Origin: Grammothele lineata
Lineage: Eukaryota > Basidiomycota > Agaricomycetes > Polyporales > Polyporaceae
Assembly: GCA_002150815.3 (NCBI GenBank)
Contig: NDFF03000002.1
Span: 186,001-250,000, forward strand
Length of the DNA stretch: 64,000 nucleotides
Direction: 5' to 3'
Part shown: piece after piece, positions 35,836-49,500 of the stretch
Numbering within the stretch: the stretch's first letter is position 1
Layout of the letters: each line of letters starts with the position of its first letter
Notes under the pieces: model-generated
What the model saw: the letters and a program-made list of their open reading frames with translations, nothing else
Told to the model about the DNA's origin: nothing
The model's database searches: none
Made by a program: the position numbers and the translations under genes

Positions 35836-36158
35836 GTTAGCAACAACGCGCCGTTGGCGGACCGATGGTGGAGGTTGAGAGGGAAGCGACTCCCGGGCGT
35901 CTGTCTTGTCGGGCTATAGGCGCGTGTCGGAGTACGATCACGTGTACGATATCGGACCGGCGGTCCGATCCTGCGGCCGCCTGGCACTGAGGGACCTGTT
36001 GGGGACTTGGGCCTGAAGCATGTATTGGAAGGACTCTCATGCATACGACTACGGCAGCGCACGTAGATTGCAGATACTCAAAATACATGACCGTGTTCGT
36101 TGTTTCTCGATGTCTTACAAGTACGCTGAAACGATTCAGAATCCAACTCTTGATGGCT
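35836..36158. promoter_or_regulatory. Spacer between tandem galactosidase genes
   Basis: 323 bp between the start of galactosidase A and the stop of galactosidase B. It must contain A's promoter and B's 3' end. No clear element is visible. Confidence 0.4.
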
Positions 36159-39100
36159 TCACGAACGCGGAGCCCAAGCCGGGTTGTTCGTCGCAACCGG
36201 ACCCACCCCTCCCTCAACTACGCCATCCAGCACCAGCTTCAGGTCCGGGTGCACTTGCGTATTTTCCATGACCCACAGCGCGACTGCGATTGTGCTTCGC
36301 ACAGGATGCTCGTAAGCCACTGTCCCGTGCGATATGCCCATAGAACGACCACTCACTTCTTGCCATGGTGATCCAATATACCAGGCGGGACTGGGAACGC
36401 CGTTTGAGGCCCAATATTCGCGATCCGTTTCCCGAACTTCCACCCATTTACGAAGATCAGCGCGCGATATGGCGCGCCGTCTGGATCACCAAATGCGAAG
36501 CTGAACGTCGCGTCGAGCATTTGAGGTACGTCCAGCTCAAACGTCGTTGAGAAGAAACCGACGCCAGCTTTTCCTCCGTTGTTGAGACCCTCGTCGAGGT
36601 TGCGGCCCTCCCAGGAAGACGTGTCGAATCCGGGTAGGTGCCAACCCTCGCGCTCGCCAAAAAGGCCGCCCTCGTTCAACACGCCGCGCACCTTGTCCGG
36701 ATAACTGTGGAAAGTGCAAGGATGAATCGTATAACGATGTGCGATGATTCCGATCGAGAAAGGCACACGTACCCTGTGTACCCACCGAACTTGCCCTGGA
36801 CCTTCCATGTCGAGAATTTGCCCACGCCGCCGACGAGCTCGAACCCACGAATGCCGCGGTCAGATTTCTCTGCGGGGATTTGTGCAGTCAGTCCATGGCA
36901 CACACTCGGAGCAACATCACTTAAGGCATACTAACGATTTTGGCCCTCGTCATTACCCATGTGGTCCATAAGGATTGTAACAACGTTGTCCCGGCCGGCC
37001 CTCACTGCCCCCGAGGGAAAGATGAAGAGGCTGCTCGCATCTCCGGCGGCGGTGTTGTTTCCGATCGTGTCAATGAACACGTCGTTGATCCAAACAGACG
37101 CCGCAAAGGCTGCGCCGGTGCATGAGTTGAGGAGACGGGAAAAGGGCACTGGAGACGCACCGGTACCGCCGTTGATGCTCAGATTGGCCGCGATTTCATC
37201 TCCAGTAGCGTCGAAGTGTCCACGCCAGAGAATATTGTTCTCGCAGCTGTGAAGTGAGGGTGAATAGCCCGACTTTGTGTTAGAGCAACGAGCCTATCCA
37301 CACTCACAATCCATAGTCACAACCTACACGCCATGATCCAGAACCGTCAGCGTGTTGCACGGCGAAGACACGAGCTTACTCACCGTACAAAACCCGCCCG
37401 TCCCCGTACAGCATCCCTTGCGTAATGTTCGTCGAGGTATGATCAGCCACAACCCAGTCGCTATCGTCAAATTCCATGCCGATCTCGGGCAGACTATCCT
37501 TGAACTTCCATCCCTCCAACGGCGGCACTCTCACCGCTTTCACGCCCTCGCTCATCTCCAGACGTCCGGTCAAGACCCCTCTCCCGACCCCGCGTACCTC
37601 CACACGCGCCCCATTCCACGTGAGGCGTGTTACGCTCGGAGGCGCGACGACTGTCAGAGGAACGCTCGCGTTCAGGTCTCCCCACAGCGCGAGCCTCTCT
37701 CCGCCCTCGTCCAGCGTCGCGTTGCGCACGAGCCACGGCCCGCCTACGAGGACGCTCGTGTTCGTCCCGAACTGCCAGAACGTCTCCAGCCCTGGAACGG
37801 TGTTCGCTGTAGGGGCATGGATCACGGGCGCCCAGAACGTCGCGGCGGTAGCAGGGTCCGCGAAGAGCACGAGTTGCTCGTCGGAGTCCCATAGCGTCGT
37901 CACGCCGCTTGCCCTCCCCGCACGGACTGTGACGAGCGTCGCGCCATCCTGAGCGTTAGTGTATAGCACGTGTGCGTCCTCTGCACGCTTCCCGCCGCGA
38001 CCAGAGAGCACGAGGGCGGCTTCGTGTGATTCGTCGGTGTCGCCGGTGAGGAAGAGGACGTCGCGCGATCCGATGGTGGTCGCGACAAAGACCGCGGCGG
38101 TAGAGTGGTGTACGATGCCGTGCGCGCCAAAGGCGTAGTCTACCACGTAGAGCTTGCTCTGCCGGCCGTGTATCTCAAGCGCGGAGAACGTTTGCGGGAG
38201 CGAGAGCCGGCCGCGCGAGGAAGGCACGGTGAGGGTGTAGGAGATGTCCGCGCTGCGAGAAACCAAGCGTTACGTCAAGACCAGAACAGAGACACTCAGA
38301 GCAGGAGGAGCTATCACGCACTAAGATCCAGCATCGGTCTGACGCACGAACACGAAGCCCGTTGCGGAGTCCGGGTTCCGGAGGTACGTCACAAACGCGC
38401 CCGAGCCGTTGACAGTGACTCCAGGTATCCCACTGTTCGTGTCCCCGATCCAGTCCGTCTTGTAAAACTGCGGGGAACTACGGAGAAAGAGCGCCTGACG
38501 CTTCATCTCGTCGTACTTCTCCCACATGAAACGTGTCTCGCGGATCGATGCCGAGTAGTCGTATGAGGTGTACGCGCCGGGGTAGTTGATCCCGCCCCAG
38601 TTCGTACCACCGTAAAACATGTACACGGAGTGCAACTTGACGTTGCTCGCCCAGTTGTTCTTGTAGAAGATGTCTGCAAAGTCCGGGCCGATGCGAGCGA
38701 CGCATGCGTCAAGACCGGGACCGCCCCAGTAGTCGTGCGATCCGCCTATCAATGACTGTGAATATCCTGAGGAATTTACCGCACACAACGCGGCGCACCT
38801 TGGAACTCAGGCATGTAGAAAGGACGAGTAGGATCGTTCACGGTGTGGTACGTATGGTAGTTGGTCTGGATAGGACCCCACATCGATCCGTTGGTACAAT
38901 TGAAGTGATTGGGGTAATCGTCCTGCACAATGGAGTCTCGATGAGGTGACGTTCTACGTGGCTGAGCAAGGCCAGATCGCTTACAAGGCCATACAAGTCC
39001 GGGGCACCCGTGCCGTTGATGAAGTTGAGCCTTTCTCCAGGGTCGTTGTACGTTCTGCGCCATGATTCAGTACAACGGCTGTGAACCCACACTGGCATTG

Positions 39101-40192
39101 ACTTACAAAGGAACGACTATGCCATTCTGACGATACTGTTCCTCGAGGTCGGCGAAATACTGGGCATTGACATCAGGGGTTTGTGAGTATTCATTATCTG
39201 CGAGATTTCGTTGTTCTTAGTCACGCGTAGGACCGGCGTAGAGCTTCGATGCACTAACCAACTTGTACCACTAGACGAGGTAGAATGATGAGTACCTACG
39301 AAACTGATATATGTCGAAAACGTACTCAACACTGGGCCACCCTCCGAGACCTGGTTAGGTTTCGTTTGGGCGATAATCTGGTCGACGTAGGGCTGGTACG
39401 CGGCGTTCCACGAAGTCGTGTTCGTGCGCACGTCACCCTCGACGAGACTTGTAGACCACAGAGCGAGTCCACCTGCAGTCGTCTCCGCGTTGATCTAAGA
39501 ACGCCATCAGCGCTATTCCGAAACGCGTGCCCGAAGCAAGTTATGCCTACGTAAGGTCCTGAAATTTTACGTCAGTAGACGGACCGGACATAAAAGGTCA
39601 ACGTGGACGCACCGGGGCGGAGAACGATGAAAATGCCAGCTTGTTTGGCGGCGTCGAAGATAGGCTGAAGAGCGCGCCAGTCCTCGAAGTCAAAAACACC
39701 CGGTGCAGGGTTTGTAAGTCCCCCTATATCTTGTGAGAATGCATATAGTCCGTCGTCGGGATGCGAACTCACAGTGAATGTAAATGCTAATTATCACGAA
39801 TTGAGCTCGCATCAGGGGTACGAGAAAGTTAAAGGACGTACCTAACGCCGTTCATTCCCGCTGCAACCATTTTCTGGAATATGTCGAGCCATAAATCGGG
39901 CACCGGCAGACGGAATGTGTGAAATTCTCCAGAGCTGTAGAACGTGCGCGCGTGAGCAGCAGTCTTCAGGTACGCCACTCAAACAAACTTACTTGAGAAA
40001 CATGCGCTGGTTATGCAAGAAGAGCGTGTAGTTGTCCCATTGCACGACGTCCGTGAGGCCGTTAGACTTGCGCGGCGGCTCCGCCGGAACGGTCGCGGAC
40101 TGCGCGCTCGCCTTCGGTGTCGAGCCGACGAGCAACACCAGAAGCAGCGGGCATAGAGACCAGATCCAAAAAGACAGCCGACTGAGCAACAT
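36159..40192 (-). CDS. GH35 beta-galactosidase B, secreted
   Basis: ATG 40192 to TGA 36159. A standard signal peptide (LCPLLLVLLVGSTPKASAQS) is followed by [20 protein letters not shown]. The acid/base Glu is in VQVDNEYSQ and the nucleophile Glu in FYMPEFQG; both are present. The beta-sandwich and jelly-roll domains are complete ([41 protein letters not shown]), ending NNPAWAPRS. Micro-exons of 14 nt (SIYIH region), 8 nt (GPY) and 12 nt (MVQV) can be read with canonical splice sites. In-frame stops seen in unspliced reading fall inside introns. Same strand as A and about 4 kb long, so the pair looks like a tandem duplication. Expected to be extracellular and to act on plant cell wall galactose. 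Confidence 0.92.
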
Positions 40193-41088
40193 GGCGATCG
40201 TTCATGCCCGAGCGTTACCCCAGCGCGACTCAGGCGGGCAGCCGTCAGTCTTTTAAGTGCTGAGGAGGCAAGTCGGTCAGCAGCCACAACCTGCGAGTTC
40301 GAAAGGAGTCATGAGATCATGAGACGTACCGGAGGCGGACCGTCGGTTCTTGGTCAAGTGTTTTGCAGCGTCTTCGAGACAGTGACCTGATCTTCGATTC
40401 GGAGTTTGCGGCAATGGAGAGGCAGCGGGTAAATCTCGGCCGCAACACACATGGCTAGATGCTTCGTCTATGTGCCGGCCATTTTGAGCGGCGGCTTGAG
40501 TAAATTAAAAGGCAGCCTTGCAAGGGCAAGTGTGGTGAGTTTAGCCTGGGGGAGAGAACACAGTAAGTCTGCCCGGCTCTGCCGTCGCAGTGAGCAAGAG
40601 GCAAGTCTGTTCGCAGTCGGAACTGGCGACAGGAATAGCCGCTCTTACCACGTGGGATATACGTCATCACTGGCTAGCGCCCCCTCAGGCAGCCAGTGAC
40701 GGAGTCCAAGACTCAGAGCGTAACCGTGTTGAACGTTCAGGTGTGTTCAAATTCTCGTCCAACCTCCTCCAGCATCCTATGTCGCTTCTCTGTTAACCCA
40801 AGATGTTACCGAAAGACCCCTACTTCAATCTAGTAGCCGATATCATATGGCAAGAACGACGAGGTTGTACAGTGCTCAGAGATCCAGTGAGTATTCGATC
40901 GTCGCCGTGGCAGTAATGACTTGGAGTCTTTAGAGACTAATAGCTCCAAGAGGATCTTACGCAGAGCGACAGGGATAGGCTAGCGCTCCGGTCACAGTGA
41001 TGATGATTCGTGATACTAATGAACCTCTACGATGACCCAATGACGCACATTTACACAAAACGCAACTTAGGAACCCGGGAGACGACTG
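40193..41088. promoter_or_regulatory. Intergenic spacer upstream of galactosidase B
   Basis: About 900 bp between the ATG of galactosidase B and the stop of the next F-box gene. It contains B's promoter. No gene or clear motif was recognised. Confidence 0.4.
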
Positions 41089-43033
41089 CTAGAGCGCTGA
41101 ATGCCATGGCATATGATTGTAGTTCAACTTCCAGTACTGCTCGGCCCAAGCGCGCTCCTCCTCGAAGAATTCCTTGCCCCCAGGAGTAAACATACGGATA
41201 TCGTCTCCCCCCTCCGTGATCCACTCCGCCGCTCCTACCACGCCGTGCAACGACGCCGTCCAGGCATCCATCCTCTCCTTGAGGGCGTCGCGCCAATCCG
41301 CGCGCTTTCCCGGTTCATCGCAGTCGTACGGTAGGACCGTCAGCCTCCGAAGCGCGCAGCCCATGCGATCGCGCGCGCGCGCGATCTCCGTGATCGCGTG
41401 TAGCTCGTCCGCGGGTGGCATTCCCTCTGGATCCGGGTACTCGATTCCATCGAGGAAAAGCTCGACCTTGAGCTCGGCGAGCGAGGGACACAGAACGGGG
41501 TCGGTCTGCGAGAGCGCTGTTCGAAGGGCGGGGAAGACGGCGCTGCTCGCATGCATGGCGTCGGCTTCGCAGAGAGACAGCAGACCGGCGAAGACGGCAA
41601 GCTCTACGACGCGCGGCGCGTGCTCGAGGATGGTCGGGATCAGGTCGCGGTCTTCGTGCCAGTTGAACCGGAGGTGCAGTGTGTGGAGGTTGGAGAGCGG
41701 GAAATTCGTGTGAAGAGATTTCAGCCAGATATCGTAACCGGGGCCTCCTCCCGCATCCCTGGAATGTACGTCGAGATCATATCGGCCTGCGGGTCGATGG
41801 GAACCGTCTTTCTGGGGTCCTTCTGCGATAACGATGACGGTGAAAGGGTCCCGTGAATACACGATCTTCATTCGAATGACGGAAGAGAAGAGCTCAAGCC
41901 GCGGGACACGGGAACGTGCGCTCCCCTCCGCAGATTCGAGAAGGGGCGTTCTGAACGTATAGATATGGACGTCTGGGGGAAGGGAGAGGTGGTTCAAGAG
42001 GTGGTAGTTGAACTCCCAATGATGTCCCCTGAGCGTCACATTTCGCATGTTACGCAGCTCAACTTGCTGGTGAGTGGATGGGTCGTGGGATGGAAATTCT
42101 CCGAGCATGTCTGCGACGAGCAGAAGGGCGAGTTGCGGAGTTTGTGAAAGAAGGCGTAACAAGTCGTCCAGAGGGTTTATATGTCGGTAATGGTCGGAGA
42201 ATGCGAGAGACAGGTGGGTCAGCTGGGGAAAGGCGTCATGCGGGAGTGTGTAGAGGACCGGTGAGAGGGACAGGGCACGTAGACTCGATGATTGACGACC
42301 ATGGAAAAGGTGGGGGGACTCGAGCTCCATTGAGGGAGGCATAAAAAGCGGGAGATACGGCATAGGTGCACTGGCAATGGAAAGGCTTTCGATGTGCGGT
42401 ACGCTGAGCGGGAAGTACGAGGGGCACAATTCTTCTGACTTGACGGTGAATATCTGGATCTGGAAATTACTGATGTGGGCTGTTCGCGGGAGGTAGATGG
42501 AGTCTCCGGCGTAAGCTGCTTTCGGGGGATAGCGGAGCACGAGTGTGAGCGGCGCCGTCCCGGCGCGGGCGAGGAACAGATCGAGCAGCCGTTCGTTCAT
42601 CCAGGATGGGTTGGCGTAGGACCACATGACCGGGGCGGTAGCGATAACGTTGTACCAAAAACTGCAGACGTGGGTCAACGCTAAAAGCGGCCGGACATAT
42701 CTTGCCATGGCGTTGTGCGAGGCAGGCGTGATTGGGATATAGCCATTGAAGTCTGCATCAGGAAGGCAGGCTCGTCTGTCGAGAGCGTGCTGGATGATGA
42801 GGAGTAGGATCTCTTCTGGGAAGTCGTTGATGGGCAGCAGTGATCCTTGCCCCTGGACGTCGCTGGGTATTTGAGCTTCACCTGAGCTGTGTTTGGGAGA
42901 TTAACGTCGTGCACGAAAGCAGAGCAGCGCGAACATACTCGGAGTTAAGCGCCGTGAGCATTTTGCCACTACGCAAATCACTACCAGCCTGCCTTTCATC
43001 GTCAAGCTTTTCATCTCGGCTGTCATTATCCAT
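41089..43033 (-). CDS. F-box/leucine-rich-type protein, paralogue 3
   Basis: ATG 43033 (MDNDSRDEKLDDERQAGSD). A 52-bp intron (donor after TCCGA, acceptor before CTCAGG) joins to a long exon ending at 41089. The F-box is INDFPEEILLLIIQHALD followed by LLALTHVCSFWYNVIATAPVMW. The body is LRR-like (FPQLTHLSLAFSDHYRH, VPRLELFSSVIRMKI, LCPSLAELKVELFLDG, ARDRMGCALRRLTVLPY). The tail EERAWAEQYWKLNYNHMPW is the family signature. It is closest to paralogue 4 at 50962 and to the remnant at 25587. Complete, with no visible defect. The likely role is an SCF adaptor with unknown substrate. Confidence 0.87.
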
Positions 43034-43270
43034 GATGTTGCACTGGTCCTCTTGAATGCGATGTTGGTGCGAAGCAAAGAATGTCAACGATCTGATAAAA
43101 GCCGCCCCAAGCGTTTGAGGCAGTGCCGGTAAACCCGGACCGCAATTCCCGTCGCGCGAGTCTCGTAAACGCATGTCGAAGGAGTTCTATGTATTCTAGC
43201 CTCCGTAATGGAAGCATAGTGACGAGAGCAAAACGCGCTCGCATGACAAGTCATGAAGGTCGTACCAAGT

Positions 43271-45111
43271 TCATACGGCGTTTTCCCCCTTCACGCCCTT
43301 CCGCTCTCGCTCCGTCTCCTCCTCGCTCTGCCGCCCTTTCTCTCTATCCTCCTCCACGACCTCCCCTCCATCCGCCGCGTCAGCCACTGCCGCCTTCTCC
43401 TTTTCAGCCGCGGCAGCCCTCTTCCGCGCGTCCACCACGCTCTTCCGCAGCTCGAACCCGCCCTCCCACCCTATCCACTTATACCTCGGACAGTGCGGGC
43501 CCCGGAGGAACAGCACCCCCAACGTCCACCCCGTCCACGCCAAATTGAGCGCCGCGTCCGGCCTCCACCCATGCGCCGTGAACACCTTCGCGCCCACCGA
43601 CGTGCCCATGACCTGCCCAATAAACAGCGCTAAAATAAGCACGGCGTTGAGGCGCGAGCGCGCGGAGGCGTCGAGCCCGAGCACGGCGGTGGTGAGGGAG
43701 ACCTGCTGGGTCTGGCGGAAGACGTCGAGGCCGACGGTGACGAGGACGACGACGGAGACGTTGAGGCCGACGGCGGCGGTTTGGAGCGCGAAGGTGCAGA
43801 GGAGGGCGCAGGTGGCGACGAGTGTTGCGGACCAGGGGACGAGCCGGTCGATGGTGCGGCCGATGATGGGGGCCATTGCGACGCCGAACATGCCTACGAG
43901 GCCGAAGAGGCCGATTACGACGCTGGAGGGGAACGTGAGCGCGAGGAGGAAGGAAGCGAGAACGGGGGTGCGCACGTGGAGTAGTTGTAGGGTGGACCGC
44001 CGAGCAGGAAGGTGAGCGTGACCCACCAATTGGTGAACGTCGCGCTCGAGGGAACCGTGATGAAGATCGCCTGGACGAGCAAGGGCTCCGTGACGGCGAA
44101 CTTGCCCATGCTGTATAGGATACCCCAGTACGTCACGCCCTTGTTCTTCGCGGGGTAGTCTGGGAGTAACCAATAAAGGAAGAAGAGGATGACGAACTGA
44201 ACGCCGATCGCGACGTAGTACACGACGCGCCATGTGACGAACTGCGCGACGACGCCGGCGAGGACTCGCGCAATGAGGACACCAAAGAGGAGGCCGGAGA
44301 GGACGATGGAGAGTGCGGACGCGCGCCTTTCTGGCGGGGCGAGATCCGCGGCGAGCGGCATGAGGATCTGAGGGACGACGGTGCAGACGCCTACGAAAAA
44401 CGAGATGACCTCAAAGACGACAAGGCTAGACGTAATGGCCAAGCCTATTGTCAGGGAGCCAGTGATAAAGGTGAGGATAAGGATGAGGGGCCGTCTTCGT
44501 ACGAGGTCGCCGAGGGGGGTAATGAAAAGCAGACCGACAGCATAGCTGTCCCGCTGAAAGTGAGGACATGCAGGACTAGAAAATCTATGTTTTCGACGTA
44601 CCCTGCTTGTACCAGTGTCGGGATTGTTGAAACCTCATGCTCCGTAACTCCAAAAGCATTCGCGAATTGAACTGAATAGAGACGTTAGTCTGCTGCTTCT
44701 AGTCTCAACGCGTACGACCCCGTCACGGTCCCCGCACTATAATTGAATCTTATAGCACGTGATGGAACAGTACTCACTTAGCAGAGGTTGACAGTAGTAA
44801 AGATTCGCGACAACTTTGAGCCATATGAGCTCAATACATCGAAGGTAAAAGCGGCAAGACGTACTGAATGTGCTCGCGATCCCGAACAACGCATTCATCA
44901 AGATACCGAAGTGAGCCGGATGCTCAGGGTCGTACCGCACGCGGGAAGGGATAGGAAGGAAGCCAAAGTCCTTCGTCGACCCGACCCTGCCGCTCTCCGC
45001 CTTCGCCGCCGCCTTCTCCTCGACCTTCGGCTCAACGACCGGTGCTGGAAGAGTTTCCGCTGTCGAGCTTGACTGGCGCCTTGAATCGCTTGGGGGCCCT
45101 GCGATGGACAT
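43271..45111 (-). CDS. Major facilitator superfamily transporter (DHA1-like)
   Basis: ATG 45111 (MSIAGPPSDSRRQ), about 75 hydrophilic residues, then about 12 hydrophobic helices after splicing. Segments include ANLYYCQPLL, the motif-A loop GDLVRRRP, SALSIVLSGLLFGVLIARVLAG, GGPPYNYST, GLFGLVGMFGVAMAPIIGRT and FIGQVMGTSVGAKVF. Introns are GT..AG of about 50 bp; the one after NYST (near 43970-43920) restores a frame that otherwise looks broken. The tail is Lys/Glu-rich and cytosolic. The family exports or imports small molecules by proton exchange, and the nearest general type is drug:H+ antiporter 1. The substrate cannot be told. Location between galactosidases might suggest sugar-related transport, but the sequence does not look like a sugar porter. 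Confidence 0.85.
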
Positions 45112-46510
45112 GGTGGACACGAGCAAGAGGCGTGTCTGTGCGAGACAAACGGAGGCCGGCGGGCATGGCTGGTCGGAAGAAGCAGCGAGGAGCAGATATA
45201 GAACGGGAATGACGCCGAACCGAGGGAGGACCGTCAGCTCATTGGAGGTCCGCGTACGGTTCGCACGGGCGCTCCGGCACGGCATGCCGCTTCCCAGGCC
45301 GTGGCCTCTGTGGCTGCGGCTCCTACTCAACGCCCGGCTATTTCCTTGCTATTCGTGTAGGTTGACTCGAGCTTCTATAAGGGCCGATGCGCTACTGAGC
45401 AGCCATATTTCCCCCAGCGTACGAGAGGAAATCTTAGTGTTTGTTCTCTACGACGTTTGTCCCATTTCGGAATGCGAGTGGGTGGTAAGTGTCTGATTTC
45501 TAAGCCTTCTGCTGACAAACCTCGGCTCGAAGCCGTTGGAGGATGCACGCCTTGTCCAGCACCTCCCGTGGTCGTTGCCGTATGCCACAAACCCACATAC
45601 TCTCCATCTCAAGCGCTCTGTCGGAGCGAGTGTAGTATGTTGATTGAGTAGCAAGTATCATGAAGCGTTCTTAGTAACGCGTGGACTGAAGAGCGATCCT
45701 CAGTGAATCAGGGGGCCAAGATTTCCAGTGGATGATGGAGGAAGCCCCGACTATGTGAGACGTGGAGTGGCTTTGACGTCACCCGTGCTTCTCATGTCGA
45801 GGAACGCGGTCAAGGTTCTGGGCCCTTGGAGGCGTCGAGTAGCATCCGGCGGATGTAGCGGACCGCTGTTGCTGCCATCATTAATGTCTGACGTAAAGGG
45901 CGCTTGTACAATTCCCTCTTGATTTCCTCTTCGCCGCTTTCTCCGACGTTTTGACGTCACTCCTCGCCATCCTCCATATACTCTCTCACTCGTCTTTCTA
46001 GCTGTCTATGTTCGACACTTCTTGCCAAGGCTTCAGCATCAGAAAACACCTGCTCAGCCTTTCGTAACTTCACGTAAAACGACCGGCAACAAGTCCTGTC
46101 CGGCTTCCCGAAGGCTTCACCGCTGCTCGTTGTGTCTCGCCCGTCGTCCACATGGCCCGACGGACCCATTTCCCGGGAAGCGACGGTCATGCCCCACCGC
46201 AAAACGGTCGCCTGGCTCTCCGCATCTCCAGACGTCATCAGCGCCGGCCATGAGAGCAGTCAGGCGTCCCCGCACGTGAGCCCGCCGTCCCCTTCTAAGG
46301 CCCCCTCGCTCCCGCGGAAAGAGACGCACCGGCGGCCCGCAGGCGCGCAGAAAGCGAGAGAAGCATTCCGCCAGGGCAATAGGCAGCGTGGTGCGCATCT
46401 GGGGCGTGCCCATCATGCATCGCCGCCGCCGCCGCCGGTTCGTATAAAGGGCGCGGCGGGGAGCGGGTAGAGGGAAGCAGCTGCGTCGGTCGCGCCTCAA
46501 GTTCGCCGCC
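45112..46510. promoter_or_regulatory. Divergent spacer between transporter and galactosidase C
   Basis: About 1.4 kb containing both promoters. A TATAAA at 46443-46448 lies 63 bp before the ATG of galactosidase C and is a good core promoter candidate. A minus-strand frame at 45957-46238, with a helical Arg/Glu-rich end, has no recognised family and I do not call it a gene. Confidence 0.5.
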
Positions 46511-49500
46511 ATGCTCGTCTGGCAGAAGCTCTCCTCCTGGGTCCACTGTGCCCTCCTCGCGTCGAGCGTCGCTGTTCCCGCCTTGGCCGTCTCGCTCGGC
46601 TCGCGTGCGGCGACGGCGGACCCCCCACGCAAGTCGAACGGTTTGACGGACGTCGTGCAGTGGGACAACTACACCGTGTTCTTGCACGACCAGCGTATGT
46701 TCCTCCAGTACGTCGTCTTTTGCTTCCACTCTTTACATGTTCTGAGCGTGTTGCTTTGTAGCTCAGGGGAGTTCCATACGTTCCGTCTCCCTGTGCCCGA
46801 CCTATGGCTCGACATATTCCAAAAGATGGTCGCGGCGGGTCTGAATGGCGTCAGGTGCGCATACAGTTCTCCAAGTCTCCGGACCCGCTCTAAACATAGA
46901 ATATATGAAGCATCTACATTCACAGTACGTACTCCACTTATTGCTGCGCCTGAGACGCGTCGTCTCATGACTCTACAGTGGGTGCTACGAACCCCGCACG
47001 GGATGTGCTCGACTTCAACGACTGGCGGGCGTTGCAGCCCATATTCGACGCTGCCAAGCAAGCCGGTATCTTTGTCGTTCTGCGGCCTGGTGCGTCTTCC
47101 TTCCACTGACCTGACGTCACCCCTTGACGAGAGTCCTTTACAGGCCCCTACGTAAGCATAATCTTCTGCTCTGCTCTCCATACAGGCGTGCTCAGTCCAT
47201 ATATGCAATTCTCAGATCAACGCCGAGACGACCGCAGGAGGCATCGCCCACTGGATAACGTCTCAGATCTCGGGCACGCTGAGGACGAACGCGACCGACT
47301 GGACGGAGGCGTACCAGCCCTACGTCGGAGCTATCGCCGACGCCGTCGTGCCGAGCCAAGTCACGGAAGGCGGGCCCGTTCTCGGTTAGTATTGCGTACA
47401 TTGACTTGTAGGTGTGTGGGGACTGACCGCGAAAACTGGCGTAGCCGTCCAGATTGGTGAGCTATGACGTCATTAGTATCGTGTCATCCTCGGACTCACG
47501 GCCGCGCGCAGACAACGAATACTCCCAGGACGCGGTGACTGGGGCGTACTTCACGCAGCTCGAGACGCAATACAAGGATGCCGGCGTCGTCGTCCCCCTG
47601 TACGCGCTTCCCCGTTCGTGCACGTTCGTGCGCATCTCGCTGATTACGATCTTCGTAGTACGTACAACGACCCCGGCGAGGGCCGCAACTTCGTCAACGG
47701 CTCCGGCGCCGTTGACATCTACGGTCTCGTAAGCCCCCTCCCCTATCTCACGACGATTTCGGCGGCCCGACTGAGACTGATCTCCCCTCGCAGGACTCGT
47801 ACCCGCAGCTCTTCGACTGCTCGAACCCTACGACATGGATCCCCGTTACGACCAACTACCACCCGTATCACGAGGAGACGAATCCGGGCGAGCCGTGGTA
47901 CATGCCCGAGTTCCAAGGTTCGTCTGCCTTCTCTGAGGCAGTCCGCCCGAGTATTGACGTGTGGTGATAGGCGGCTCGTTCGACCCCTGGGGCGGGCCGG
48001 GTTACGACGCATGCGAACTGCTCACGGGCCCGGACTTCCAGGACGTGTTCTACAAGCAGAACTGGGCGTCGAATGTGAAGCTCATCTCGTACTACATGTT
48101 CTACGGGTACGTCTTTCCCCTCCGCGCGTTACCGCCAATTCCCAGACACTCATCCGATGTGCACCATAGCGGCACGAGCTGGGGCGGCTTCCCCTTCCCG
48201 GGCGTGTACACGAGCTACGACTACGGCGCATCGATCCGCGAGACGCGCGCGCTCTCGGCCAAGTTCGACGAGGTGAAGCGTCAAGGGATCTTCCTCCGTT
48301 CTTCGCCCTCGTTCTACAAGACGGACTGGATCGGGGACTCGAGCACCGGCATTCCTGGCGTCACGCTGGGTGGTTCGGGCGCGTTCGCGACGTTCCTCCA
48401 TAACCCGGACTCGGGCACGGGCTTTGTGGTCGTTAGGCAGAACGACTCTACGTCTACGTGAGACATTCTCTTTCCTGGTCCGTACAGGAGATTGCTAACC
48501 GCTTTGTGGTATCCAGGGCCGACATCAGCTTCACCATCACGCTCCCCACCTCGAACGGCACGCTCACCCTCCCGCAGAAGACGTCCAGCATCGCGCTCGC
48601 GGGCCGGCAGAGCAAGATCGTGATCACCGACTACCCCTTCGGCGCGTCCGGGTCCGTGCTCTACACCACCGCCTCCGTCTTCTTCGCCGGCACCATCGGC
48701 TCCCGCGACGTCCTCTTCCTCTTCGGGGACGCCGACCAGTCGCACGAGCTCGCGCTGACCCTCTCCGGCTCCTCTGGCAAGCTCACCACCTCCTCGCGCG
48801 TGGCGGTCGACAACTCCTCCGCCGCAGGCACGATCCTCGCCATCTCCCCCGGCTCCACCGGGCTCGTCACGCTCTGGGAGAGCGACGAACAGCTCGTGCT
48901 CTTCGCGGACCCCGTCACCGCCGCGACGTTCTGGGCGCCCGCCGTCCCCGCCGCGTCCGAGGGCACCGTCGCCGGGCTCGAGACGTTCTTCCAGTTCGGC
49001 ACGAACACGACCGTGCTCGTCGGTGGGCCGAACCTCGTGCGGAACGCGTCGCTCTCCGAGGACGGCGCGACGCTCGCGCTCCGTGGTGATCTGAACGCGA
49101 GTGTGCCGCTTACGGTCGTCGCTCCCTCGTCTGTTAGGGCTGTGGAGTGGAATGGGAAGTCCGTGCGGGTGAAGAGCGACGGGAAGGGCGTGCTTAGTGG
49201 GAAGCTGGAGCAGGGCGTGGGCTTGAAGGATATCAGGCTCCCGAAGCTGGAGGGGTGGAAGTTTAACGATAGCTTGCCGGAGGTGACGAAGGGCTTCGAT
49301 GACTCGAACTGGGTCACGGCGGACCATACGCAGACGAACTTGAGCACGAAGCCGTTGTTTGGGGACGGGCGCGTTCTGTATGGTGAGCGCCCTCTTCTCT
49401 AATTGGGATAGAGGAACGATGCTGATGAAGGCGCGCGCAGGATGCGACTACGGGTTGTACGTACCGCTCGGGCGAACTTCGGGGTCCATTATCGCTGACG

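Noticed and set aside
38240..38320. Galactosidase B as a pseudogene because of an in-frame TAG
   Set aside because: The TAG lies where a GTGCGT donor splices it away, exactly at the intron position shared with genes A and C.
43915..43990. Frameshift in the MFS transporter
   Set aside because: A 53-bp GT..AG intron between NYST and the next helix restores the frame and the expected transporter sequence.
48314..49327. 337-codon minus-strand frame as a gene
   Set aside because: It is a GC-driven shadow of the galactosidase C exon at 48517-49382.
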